Assembly: GCA_001557505.1 (NCBI GenBank)
Contig: LSAX01000009.1
Coordinates: 1,302,001 to 1,366,000 of the forward strand
From: Reticulascus tulasneorum
Taxonomy: Eukaryota > Ascomycota > Sordariomycetes > Glomerellales > Reticulascaceae
Direction of reading: 5' to 3'
Length of the DNA: 64,000 bases
Positions 11,421-21,800 of this stretch are shown piece by piece; positions within the stretch are counted from its first letter, which is position 1; each line of letters begins with the position of its first letter. Both the position numbers and the translations under genes were made by a program. The notes below the pieces were generated by a model that saw only the letters and a list, made by a program, of their open reading frames with translations, made no database searches and was not told where the DNA came from.

Positions 11421-12869
11421 CTATCGCCGACGAGGGTTCAGATGTCTCTGCTTAGGGAAGTCCAACGGTAGAACCAGCCGAGCGACCTGGTGCGTTCGTC
11501 CTTTCTCTTTGTCCGTCACCGGTCTCACTCGACCTCCAATCTCATGGAAGTACTGGTTCATCATCCTCTGCTCCTGCTGAAGATCCTCCTTCAGATCCCA
11601 CGTGTTGACCTCAAAGTTGTCAATCATGCACGCAAAGACACAGCAGTGCGTGATGAGGAGCTCGATGTGGAACTTTCGCATCTCGCCGTTTTCGGAGAAT
11701 TTCCTCCTGATACTCTCGATAACCACTTGGCCTGCTGGGTGCAAGAACTTGTGCAGCTGATCCTTTGGAAGGATACGTCTTGTCCCGCGTTGCTTGCCTG
11801 GCTTGGCTGAAATATAAAACAGGAGGAGCAAGTACATGTAGCGCAGTAGTCGTAATTTCTCAAGAGGTTCCTCAATGTTGGCTATCCGTTGGATGCGATG
11901 CGCGACGAACCGTGACCTCAGATTTACCGGCTGCTTCTTCTTAATCGCTTCCATCCAGTCTCGGACGGGAATTGCGGCGAGGATTTCGGATCCGATGATT
12001 TCGTTAACGTCATAAACATCCTGGATCTCGTCGGCGTCGAGATTGGCCTTCGGCACTGGTTTGGCCTCGTCAACGACAGCCTGCAATTCATCTCTCGATG
12101 CCATTGTCGCCGTTGCCTCTCCGATTTCTTCCATTATAGCCTTAGCTGCAGCATCCAGCTTTTTCGGAGTCCCCGGTGCGCCTGGAGCTCCTTTCTGAGG
12201 AGATATCGCGTTTATTACAGTAGATTCGATGGCTTTCCTAGCCTTTTTCGTTCCGAATGTTTGGCCGAGGTCCGTCTTCAAGTCCCTATATGTCTGCCAG
12301 AAGTTAGCACATGACTTGTCTCCTGCAGAGCACTTCTGAATTACCTTGAAGTCGGTGCGGTCTTCCATGGCTTCCTGTCCAGCCTGCTTCGCCCGCACCA
12401 CACCACGAACCACCAGCTTCTTTGCTTCGATGACCTTCAGGGTCTTCGTATCTTCGTCGAAGACACCAACGTAGTGTTTCAATAGTGGCTCAGTCCCCCT
12501 TGGTCGATCTTCTCGCGCAGTATAGTCCATTGTTTGGTGAGCCCCGGAATGCAGAAGCAAGTCTTGGGACATTGCCGAAGGGGTTAGTCTTGGCCGTTTT
12601 GTGGATGCATCCTCCTTCTTTCTGTAGGGACTGAAAGATATATTATCTCCTATCCGTAGGCCAGGCGAGGTAACTGATTCTGCTTAGCATAGGCTATGCA
12701 ATGGGACATGTGCTCCGAACATACCGATTACTGGAGGGCAGAACTTTGGTTTGAGGACCGAAGAAACCGAAACTGTTGGCGATGTGGCAGGTTCCGAGGC
12801 AATCTTTTTCTTCGGAAAAGATCCTCCATCGGCGGCCCTCTTTCTCTTCTTCCCACTAACATCTGCCAT
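11421..12869 (-). CDS. RPA49: RNA polymerase I subunit A49
   Basis: Exon 1 is 12869..12725 and exon 2 is 12673..11421, about 465 residues. The start MADVSGKKRKR is basic, as in fungal homologues. The N-terminal dimerisation part includes HYVGVFDEDTKTLKVIEAKKLVVRG. The C-terminal tandem winged-helix part runs from about IPVRDWMEAIKKKQPVNL through LLRYMYLLLLFY to the end. A49 with A34.5 forms the TFIIF/TFIIE-like module of Pol I, transcribing rDNA in the nucleolus. The intron acceptor is ambiguous: 12674/12675 (51-bp intron, joins PPVI to VTSPGL) or 12680/12681 (45 bp, adds two residues). Both keep the frame and I prefer the first. Confidence 0.92.
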
Positions 12870-13619
12870 TGTTGCTGTTGTCGTCGAGTAAGTGACTCTT
12901 TGAGTCTCGAGGGTTGGTGGGATGAATGCTTGAAGAATAATTTTTTTTTGGTAGAGCTTCTAGAAATTCAGGTAGGCCGGCGTTTAGCCGTTCGTTACCC
13001 CCATTTCACTTCTAAATTAGCGGGGAAGAGCTCCTGACCCCACAGTACGTACCGTACCCTAACGTCACAGGGCCAAACTCTCAACTCTGGCGAAAGGCAC
13101 AAACAAGCTCCGATGGGCTGGGCGTTCATCAATCCCAATGGCAGCAACGGCGCCTTCGCGCCCAAAGTTCACGGCATAGTGTTTCCTCTATTCAGAAGGA
13201 GACAAGATAGTGCAAAAGGTAATCACATGGTGGCATCAATGACTCATTATATCACGAGGAGGAGCATCAAGTAGAAGCAACTGCCTTTGAATTGTCGTGC
13301 CAGCTAAGAGTTCCAATCTGCCTAGTGTAAAGTAGTCGGCTTCTGTGAGTGACCTTGCAAACACTTCTTCGAGCCTCGACTTCCAAATTGTCCTGCCCAT
13401 CTTTCTAAACAGTCGCCATCATGACGGTCCGGGTCGCGTGCTTGATCAATGCTTCCCAACTATGGTCCAAGATCCAAATCCTTTCAAGATAGGGACGTCT
13501 CAATGGTGAGACTGACGCGAGTCGTTGATGGTAAGATGCTAGCTTCGCAGCTCCGAGTGTTTGATGCATGACGAATGATCGTTCTGAAGACGGTCGAGTC
13601 GAGGGAAGGTGCGGTGTGT
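12870..13619. other. Intergenic between RPA49 start and eL41 end
   Basis: About 750 bases holding the RPA49 promoter and the eL41 3' untranslated region. Apart from the HomolD/E-like block, I see nothing that looks like a gene. Confidence 0.5.
13051..13072 (-). promoter_or_regulatory. HomolD/HomolE-like element pair upstream of RPA49
   Basis: Read on the minus strand, this block is TGTGACGT followed directly by AGGGTACGGT, ending about 180 bases before the RPA49 start codon. It resembles the fission-yeast HomolD (TGTGACTG) and HomolE (AGGGTAGGGT) boxes that drive ribosomal protein genes, with two and one mismatches. The role is inferred from similarity and position. Confidence 0.3.
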
Positions 13620-13750
13620 TTACTTGCTGTTGAAGCTATCAGCACGGGCTGTTAAGAACCCAAAGCACAAAAGACTTACGATCTAGCTCTCATCTTCCTT
13701 CTCTTACGCTTGAGTCTGCGAACTCTCTTCTTTCTCCACTTGGCTCTCAT
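13620..13750 (-). CDS. RPL41: Large-subunit ribosomal protein eL41 (25 residues)
   Basis: Exon 1 (13750..13680) starts MRAKWRKKRVRRLKRKRR and continues KMRARS. It ends after two bases of a Ser codon at a GTAAGT donor. After a 53-bp intron (13679..13627, branch GCTGAT, acceptor CAACAG) the 7-nt final exon 13626..13620 completes Ser and gives Lys then TAA. The product is 25 residues, the exact size of yeast eL41 and nearly identical to it. It is a single basic helix at the ribosomal subunit interface. Reading through without splicing would stop one residue early. A GTAAGT at 13896 and a CAG acceptor at 13765 suggest a further intron of about 132 bp in the 5' leader. It is too short for ordinary ORF finding. 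Confidence 0.95.
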
Positions 13751-13764
13751 CTTGAACGACGAAG

Positions 13765-13896
13765 CTGGGACGAATTAGCCTTAGACCAGACATGCGAGAT
13801 TGATCACAAGTGACTTCTCCATTATGAGACCAGGCCAAGATGGCTGGAAACTAATTCGAAGAAATCAATTGGAGCTGGGGCTGGTGGCGAACTTAC
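13765..13896 (-). other. Probable 5'-leader intron of eL41
   Basis: On the minus strand the region begins GTAAGT at 13896 and ends CCCAG at 13765, with a CTAAT branch-like motif about 15 bases before the end. It lies 14 bases upstream of the eL41 ATG. Leader introns are common in highly expressed fungal ribosomal protein genes, which makes this an inference from signals and context. Confidence 0.55.
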
Positions 13897-14078
13897 TTGT
13901 TGTTCTGGGATGAGAGGAATCGGTGATGATGTCTGTGTGAGAGGGGGAGGAGCTTCAAGCTTTGGGGGTTCGGGTTTTAGTGGCAGACCAACCCGCCTAG
14001 GGCAGACAACCCTTCGGGGTCACGTGGAATCTGGTGCATTCCATCACACAGTGCATGCGATCCCTGTGAGAAATAGAC

Positions 14079-14090
14079 ACTATATAAACA
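14079..14090 (-). promoter_or_regulatory. Possible TATA box of eL41
   Basis: On the minus strand the sequence TTTATATAG occurs roughly 185 bases upstream of the putative leader-intron donor of eL41. It lies in a region shared with the divergent FHA kinase gene, for which it could equally serve, since TATATAAA reads on the plus strand. Assignment is tentative. Confidence 0.3.
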
Positions 14091-14287
14091 CACTGTGCTC
14101 CTGCCTCGTCTTTTGTTATTGATGCAGGGCGATGCGTCCATGAATACTTGCGGTGGTCCTGGTGACTCTCTTTCATGAAGTAAATGGGGTTTTGAGACCT
14201 GCCACAGACTGCAAAGCCGCAGTCACGGCCAAGATTCATTCTTTAATCAACACATGCTACCACCATTGATATCTGACTAACACGAGG

Positions 14288-16069
14288 ATGCAACTAACGG
14301 AGAACCTCGAAATGATGGGAGGCGGAGCAGTCTCAGAGACTGAGAGCCTGGACCCCTATCATCATGATTATTTGGTTGCTCTGCTTGATTTACAAACCAG
14401 AAACACAGCAACTGGCGTGCTTCTCCCGCAGTCTACCAGCAAAGCGGAAGATGTTTACGGAATCTACAGAGACAAGATCATGAAGCTGGGCAGGAGAAGA
14501 AGGACCAAGTCAGTTGCACCCGGTTTACATCCAATTCACGAGTTGCTGAATTATGGCAGTCATTTCTGGTCTTTCGATCCCCTCGTTTCACAAAACCATT
14601 GCGAGTTTTATGTCGTCATGTTTGACAATGAAGGCAAGCATCGACCCCTTGTATACGTCCGGGACCGCAACTCAACGAATGGAACTTGGGTCAACGGGCG
14701 CCTCATTCCCAGCGGTCCTCACGCTCGTGGCCACCTTCTCCTCCATGGCGATATTGTCAGTGTTCTACCACATCTTCGATTTCGCTTTCGTCAACGCAAA
14801 GCAACGCCTGCCATTAAACTAAGCCCCTTCCAGCTAAAGGAGACAAAGGTAGGTATGCTATGGACAATCTGTACAAGAAAGCATCTCATGTTTTGACAGC
14901 TATTTGCCGACAAATATCAGCTGCGAGACAGAAGCATCGGTGACGGAGCTCATTCACATGTGTACCTTGCGTTTGAACCGGCGACCGGGGCACAGGTGGT
15001 TTGCAAGGTTAAAGACCTCGACATTCACAATGACTGCGGGAGAGAAACAGCCCGCCGACTGAACCAAGAGATCGACATTCTTCGCCAAGTGGATCATGTA
15101 GGACATTTAATTGGTCCCTCTGCTGAGCATCGCTTATTATGCTACAGCCAAATATCCTGTCGTATAAGCACGCCTTCCGGTCTCCCCACACGCTGTTCGT
15201 CTGTACCATGTCTTCCCACCCTATCCCTTGCTTATTCTGCGCAGATATACCTTTACAGAACTTGCAACCGGTGGAGACCTTTTTTCTTTACTCTGCCGCA
15301 AGAAAACACTCAGTGAACTTGATATTCGAATTGTGATCCGTCAGGTTGTTCGAGGCGTCAAATACCTTCATGATATGGGCGTTGCACATCGGGATCTGAA
15401 GCCAGAGAATGTGTTGTTTGCCACAGCCCCTAGAATTGGAGAACGAGTCGTGATTGCCGACTTTAGTTGTTCGGCTGTAAAGACACGCAAGAGGATGATG
15501 TCAAGTGGTGTTGGTACACCTGGGTACTGTTCACCGTATGAATCCTCAGAGGCAGGGAATGATGAATGAAAAGCTAACAGTCTTGCAGTGAGATGTTCCA
15601 TAGCCCTCCCGTTCATGGCTTTCCAGTTGACATGTGGGCCATTGGAGTAATGATTCTGACACTAACCTGTTCTGATGGCATGAGTATTTTCAAGACAACC
15701 GACCAAAATATCCTCGATGAGCAGATACATCAGCTATTTTCAGATTTGCCGACAGAACTCTCTATTAACGGCCGAGACTTTGTGACTAGGTGCCTTCAAA
15801 TTGAACCAGAAAATCGAATCACATCTGCTGAGGCATGCGAGCATGATTGGTTCATGAAGCCAGAAGCAGACCGGATAAAATTTGAGAAAATTGATCGAGA
15901 GACACAGGCAGCTTGGGTTCCACGCACACAAGTGCTTCCCATGGTTGAAGAGCTGCCGGAACTGAAAGCACGAGTCACTCTATCGAGCTACTTTGTGGTG
16001 GAGGACCTAGATACGAATGCTGGACAGCCACCACGCAAGAAGGGCAAGATAGTTGATTCAGTTGACTAG
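14288..16069 (+). CDS. FHA-domain serine/threonine kinase (Mek1/Cds1-CHK2 type)
   Basis: Five exons: 14288..14847/8, 14900..15097, 15148..15194, 15245..15535 and 15589..16069, about 525 residues. An FHA domain lies near residues 85-165 (VSQNHCEFYVV..., then DRNSTNGTWVNGRLI). The kinase domain starts at about 193, with a glycine loop GDGAHSHVY, Lys223, HRDLKPEN at 317-324, then ADFS at 340-343 instead of DFG, and GTPGYCSPE. FHA plus kinase is the layout of Rad53/Cds1/CHK2 and of meiotic Mek1; the single FHA domain and modest length fit Mek1 or Cds1. Intron 3 uses a weak GTTCGT donor, chosen because only it joins HTL to YTFTELATGG. Its stop overlaps that of the convergent next gene. Confidence 0.87.
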
Positions 16070-17073
16070 CCTGTAGTAATCACGTCTGTCTCGCCCAGCA
16101 TAAGCGTAGCTTCCCAACTTGTGAATTTTGGTGGGAATTCAAGATCTTGAACCGCTGGCCATTCCTCCCCGTCTGCGATCTGCTCAAGCAATGGGCTAAG
16201 CAGCTTCTCAACCTCTACGGCCTGCATGCGTGCTTCGTCATGCTCTAGCAAAAGCGTCTTGAGATCGTTCAACGCAATGTCCATCTCCGCAGGTACTGTT
16301 CTCAGCGGCCGCGCCCTCTCTCTACGAATGGCCTCCGCTACTTGTCCCTTCAGTTTCCTTTCTTCGTTCCTCTCCTTCGCATCAGAGTACGCAACCATGT
16401 TCCCGCGCCGCACAACCACGACTTGATCCACCGCATCAGACGCATCAATCCAGGAGGCCGAGTTTAAAAGGCCTTTGTATGAATCATCATGGACCTTTTT
16501 CGGCGTGAGTCGAATTGGCAAGTTACCCGACTGCGCCTCGGGCAACTTCCCGTAGAACCTTGTAAGGATCCCTAGTCGCGAGAGTGCTTCTGGCACAGCA
16601 AGCAGGACGACTTCCACGCGATAGTTCGCCTGGTGGAACATCTCCGCCAACTCATTAAAATCATCCGGATGCCGACACGCGCTCTCAAGTAACACATCTA
16701 GCTTGCGCCGTATCGCCTCGGCGGCAGCCATCGCAAGCCATTTCCGGGCATCGGTGCCCGTCGCCGGGGATGCAAGGTGCGGCGTCTTGTCCATCAGAGT
16801 CTCATACTCAGGATGGTAGGTTTTGTACGTGTCTGCGATGAAATGTGCCGGTGACCTGGAGAGACCCTGCATGGCGGCTAGGACAGCGGGAGCGGTGCGG
16901 GTCTTACCGGCGCCGGTTTGGCCCACCAGAAGAACAGCGAGAGGGGCCTTGGCATCGGATTGGGGGCGAGATGTGAAGGAGGCAAATTCTGCGGGGAGGA
17001 TTGAGGAGTTGAAGATCTCGAGGGATGTGGCCTCTGGGAGAGTGTAGGAAGAGAGGTCTGGTGGGGGAGGCAT
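16066..17073 (-). CDS. Zeta-toxin-fold P-loop kinase-like protein
   Basis: A single exon of 335 residues. A Walker A motif GQTGAGKT stands at residues 51-58. It is followed by FIADTYKTYHPEYE, the family's substrate-side segment, and LLESACRHPDDF, then VVLLAVPEALSRLGILTRFY. These match the zeta-toxin domain, a phosphotransferase fold that in bacteria modifies UDP-sugars. In fungi such proteins are stand-alone with no partner antitoxin and of unknown role; none is seen here. The last 80 residues are helical and charged. The gene runs convergent to the FHA kinase, and the two stop codons share the palindrome CTAG. Confidence 0.85.
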   Translation of the reverse strand: MPPPPDLSSYTLPEATSLEIFNSSILPAEFASFTSRPQSDAKAPLAVLLVGQTGAGKTRTAPAVLAAMQGLSRSPAHFIADTYKTYHPEYETLMDKTPHLASPATGTDARKWLAMAAAEAIRRKLDVLLESACRHPDDFNELAEMFHQANYRVEVVLLAVPEALSRLGILTRFYGKLPEAQSGNLPIRLTPKKVHDDSYKGLLNSASWIDASDAVDQVVVVRRGNMVAYSDAKERNEERKLKGQVAEAIRRERARPLRTVPAEMDIALNDLKTLLLEHDEARMQAVEVEKLLSPLLEQIADGEEWPAVQDLEFPPKFTSWEATLMLGETDVITTG

Positions 17074-17959
17074 ATTGATAGGAGCCTGGAGAGTTGAGGA
17101 TTGAACGAGATGCGACTGGGGTTGAGGGCGAGTCTGAGGTCAAGTAATGGGCTCAGTTATTAGTATCCCTTGTTGCAAGAGGTTGTGAAGTCTTCGTAAG
17201 TCATCGACTTGGCCTGAGGCATTTATTCAGCAGCATTAAACTCTATCCAGAATCCAAGTCTCATATAGCGAGAGCCGACAACCATTATTGAAAAGATCGT
17301 TGCCCACATTCCAAGGCTGGAGGTTTTCTCGAAGCTAGAGACCCAGTTTGGGAAGGTTGAAGACTAATCCCACGCACACCCCACGCTGACGACGAGCCCC
17401 GCCAATGTGGGCTTCAGAAACGAGATCCCATAATGTAAGCTAGCACAAACTCGAATTCACTCAGCCAGCCTTGTCAGGGCGATTTACAGCTCCCAATGCA
17501 AAGTGTTTAATCTGTTGGCCCTGATTGAACGGGACTTGAGGCGATCATGTCTTATCTTACATTCACCTGATCTCAGTTCAACCAGAAACGTTTCTGGAAG
17601 TTGGTCTGCGATCTACATAAGAGTGCTCAAAGAGAAATACTCGACACACTTAAAGAGAGTATTGGAGTGGACGCTCCAGGAGATACAGTCGTCGCTAAGA
17701 ACATGTGGTGTATGCTGAGAAATGTTACTCAAGCGCCTCACTCGTATTGCACGACAGCTCTTCTGTGTCCTTGCATCACTAGCCGCATGCGTGTAACTCG
17801 TCCCTGCGTGCATTGCATGCACATATTTGAGCTCTTGAGGCTCAATAGCTTCATATCACATAGTGGTCGTCCCAAACCAGGTGGCTTTTCTCTGCCAGTA
17901 ACTGTCGTGCTTACTACCCAGCGTCAGCATATATAACAACGTAGATGGGAATCTGGAAC
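17074..17959. other. Intergenic upstream of the zeta-fold gene
   Basis: About 890 bases between two minus-strand genes. It contains short open frames only (17503..17936 and others) with no domain and no good codon pattern. Nothing further was recognised. Confidence 0.5.
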
Positions 17960-18816
17960 TTACAACCGATGAAATGTTCGCAGAGTAAACTCCAGTTTCT
18001 CAGCCTTCTCCTGCACGTCCTAGAAATACTCAGCTTTGCTGCTGTCCCGTTTCCGGGGAAGAGTTTCCTTCCACTTACCTGTCCCATCACATCCATGTCA
18101 TCATCCGAGTCAACTTTCTTCCGAACGTCGAGAGCCGGCAGCGCCCAGCAAGCGACGTCCTTCTCTGGCAGCGGCATCCCGTTGACGTAGACCATCTTCT
18201 GGCTCGTCATCAGCTCTGCGGCAAGTGTTCTCGCCTCATCTCTGCTAAGAGTATTGTTCACGGCTTCGAAATTCTCTGGATAGAGGTTCGACCTGTTTGA
18301 TCTCTGCCGCAAGCAAGTAGTACCGATTCTCGTGCAGCGAGCGCACTGGTCTGTGGATCTCACGATGGAGAACCACTCCAGTTCGCATTTCCTCTGCTTG
18401 AGCTGGCACTGCAGGCATGGCTCGTTGGGCGGGACGGCCTTGAGAGCTGGCCGTATGCAGGGCAGAACCGGCACTACGTTCGCCGGTATGCCATCGACGT
18501 ACTTGACGGGCTCGCCTCTCTCGTGGAGCGCCCAGAAGATCTTCTGTGCGAAAAAGCGAGCTTCGAGATCGAGGGGCAAGGTTCGTTCTAGTTTATCTGC
18601 ATAGCCTTCGTTGGGAACCGGAATCCGCGACTTAGCCCAGAGTTCCTCCACCGCCTCTTGCCAGTATGGGACGAAAAATGGAGGTCTATAGTACGGGGTG
18701 AATGGCCTGAATTTTATGTCTGCCTTCTTATGGGCCGACTTGTTCGGATTAGTATGTGCTCCTAGCAGAATGTGGATCCTGCCCTTCCATTCTTGATGGT
18801 TAGCCAGGATGGACAT
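17960..18816 (-). CDS. Unknown protein with central Zn2Cys6-like cysteine cluster
   Basis: Exons 18816..18079 and 18019..17960, with a 59-bp intron (GTAAGT...TTCTAG), give 265 residues. Six cysteines occur at 134, 137, 144, 158, 161 and 168, that is C-X2-C-X6-C-X13-C-X2-C-X6-C. This spacing is that of a fungal Zn2Cys6 binuclear cluster with a slightly long central loop. It is unusual in lying mid-protein, and the basic region between the first cysteines is short. The short last exon adds a charged helix (DVQEKAEKLEF...). Residues 30-70 are rich in Pro and Tyr. No function can be named; DNA binding is possible but unproven. Similar short proteins of unknown function occur in Sordariomycetes. 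Confidence 0.72.
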
Positions 18817-21800
18817 CTCGCTTGCTATTTTGAATTGGCGATATCAGCTGGCGTTGAAGAATCTCCCTGGCGTGGTATAGCAACAAGCGAGGTCTGCTTG
18901 ACAAGTTCATCATCGCGGCTGTCTCTTATAGATGGTTGATGACTGCCTCCACAGCATCGTAGACGTGCCACTTTTGGTGTCTGTTCATCCTGGAATATAT
19001 CTGTTCATGGACAGGAAGTTCCGACTAAATATGGTCTTTGTTCGGTGGCGCCTAGACTGTGAGATGATCCGTATGGCTATTGGGGGCTCCCACCAGAAGA
19101 TTTTACCTTGTGTATCAGATAATGTGTTCGCTTCAATCATGCCTTTGTTGTCGACGTGATATAAAACTGGCCGAACTGGGTAGAAAGGAGGAGAATACGC
19201 CCGCCAGGACAAAGGACAAGGGAAAGAGCGGTAACCACCGCCGTTCTGATTGCCACCTTTGTCGGACATCCTCGATCACCTTCCAGTTGAGGAGATTCCT
19301 CACAGTTTTACGTGCCAGAATAATTCTGGGTTTCTTAGTGTTCCTTGTTACATCTGCTGGACCATGTCCTGCATTGCTTCAAAGTATACAATTCACCGGT
19401 ACATTCTGGAAGATAGATTTACGAGAAGAACCAAACAGAGACTTTGGTGAGAGAAACAACGCAGCCATATCTTACAACGATGCTACGTTCATCTACAGTC
19501 CGGGAGACTGGGAACCTTGAATAAATCCTGCTATAATAATAAACTCCCATTCGGGATCTGTTTGAGTCTGCTGACCCTGTCTCCCTATGCCTAGACCACT
19601 GGAACGGAACAAGCCAGGTGTTTGGAAAGAGAGAGTTAAGCATTATGCAAACGAGCTCCTGTCTTGCCAATTGTTGGCAGCAGTATGACTACTGGGCAGG
19701 ACCGAGACGGAGGCGGAATCCCCGGCAGGTCGGCTCGACAACATTAAGCCTCGTCTAAGTGGTGTGTTGTCGTATCACGAGATGCCATGACCTAGCAGGT
19801 ACACATGTCGCGGCCAGGGTGGCAACTCGGCAGTCGGTCTCTCAGCAGACCATGATTGGGCAATGCCAGACGGGAATAGCATCTGCTCGTAATGCGCTCC
19901 GAGAACTCCGAATTCGCGAATGGGTACAGGAGGTACATCAAGGCCTCGCGGCCCAAGCCGGCAGGGTGAGGCTGTAACGGCCAGTTCCAATTGAAGTGAC
20001 GTTGGGATAGAGTAAATGACCGCTCTTTTGGCTGCTGCCTATCATCGCGAACCTATGGACGGGTTGCTAGCAGTGCCGTCTCGTTCGTATTTTCTAGGCC
20101 ATTGAAGTCTGCAGATGCCCTGCAGGAGGATTTCTGCAACGATGATTCCACGGAGCTCCAACCTTAGCTTGTTTCAAGTTTCTGAAGCTGCATACCTAGT
20201 TACCTAGGAGAACGCTTTTTGGGCCACGACGTTGGGCTAGACCAGACTGCAGAACCACAAAGGATTACATACGTTCAATGTACAAGCTTACACGAGGCAC
20301 ACATGTGGCCGTCATTGGAGGAATGAAGTCAAGAGGCCAAGGGATGACGAGGCTGCGCCACCCTCTCCCTTCCCGAAAACCTGCCCAGGCCGTGGGCATC
20401 GAAAACCTGGAGAGAGCCGCTTTTATCCAGCGATCAGGCGGGTGGCTGGTAAGATCCCTGGCGCACCTTTCACAACCAGACAAACGAGCAGTGAGCACCA
20501 CCCACAAGTCGTCTGACGTGGAATGCCAGCAGTGGTGTGTCCCTGCATGAGCTTCGTCGATGGGGCTAATGCTAATTTTGGAAGTATGGTTGACCGGGTT
20601 GTGTCCATTGAAAGATATCGAAGGGGCGCCTGGCGCGTTTTGGGGGCACGAACGGGGAACAGGGTCCGGCGAACTGCGAAGCTGTGTTGTTCGAATAGTT
20701 GCATGTAGAGGAGAGCGTGCTCTTGCTTTTCACTCACTCACTCAACTAGGGTACCAGGTCGCAAGGGTACCGCCAGATAAAAACCTGGCGGCATGGATGA
20801 TGTCGGCGGGCCCCAATCCCATCTGGACCCAAGTCCAAGGCGACCGTCGCAACGGATAGGGCAGAATATCCACTAGCATGGATTGCATCTCGGTCCTCAC
20901 CGAGGTCTTGTCCCTCTCTGCTTCAGACGCACACCCTGCATGAATAACAAGCCACGAACTCTGGTGATGCCACCGTACCAAGCATCCTTGCGCGCACTCA
21001 GCTTCAATTCCTCGTCATCATTCCCTTTGCCGTGCTGAGAAGTCTCGACCCAATACCGAGGGACACAAACTGTCGACCCTCCTTGTGTATGCTCGTATCC
21101 AGTGCCACCACCGGGCCTTATTCGACAAACTATTGCATTTGACCGTCAAAGAGGCGTACTTGCTCAGGAAATAGGTAGCAATGGCAGTCTACCAGGAGTT
21201 CATCCTGTCTCAATTTCAGGTTAGTACAGGCACGGACTTCAGCGCCAGAAAAGGTTACTTTGTCGATCACTGCCCTTCCAATCCAGCCGTTCCCCGGCAA
21301 GCTGCGATGCTGGCCATAATGTGTACAGTATGAAAACGACGTCATTTGGGTCCCGGTGGGGTGTGGGTGCTGACGACAGGTACCTACATGCTGGAGCACT
21401 GAGGTCTGCATGGATCTCTGAATGTAGCGAGGTGTGGGAAGAAGCCCGGGGTGTCTTAGGCTGGCTGGAGCTATATTTGAACGTAATAAGTAGTTATTAA
21501 ACAATGTACATCTAGAGCGTCTGCACGTCCTACGTAATCATTGTGTGCTCCAAACGCCGTGGTATTGCGTCTTCGGCAAGATTCAGCAGCAGCTAGGCCG
21601 GACTGTCTGTGTGGGATTGTGCTTGTATGGTTTGGCACGACGCAAATAGGTACGGGGTGTGGTCAGGACGCACCCGATCCCCCTTGGAGCGAAGAGGCAA
21701 AGGTGACTTCATAGCTTGAGCGGCAGACAGATTGCTACCTCAGTGGTACGAAGTAGGCATCGGTGTCTTGGATCTTGCCGTACCATGGAGGTCTGGTTGT

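Noticed and set aside
19080..19520. 146-codon open frame in the left desert
   Set aside because: No recognisable domain, no in-frame partner exons and no conserved-looking motif.
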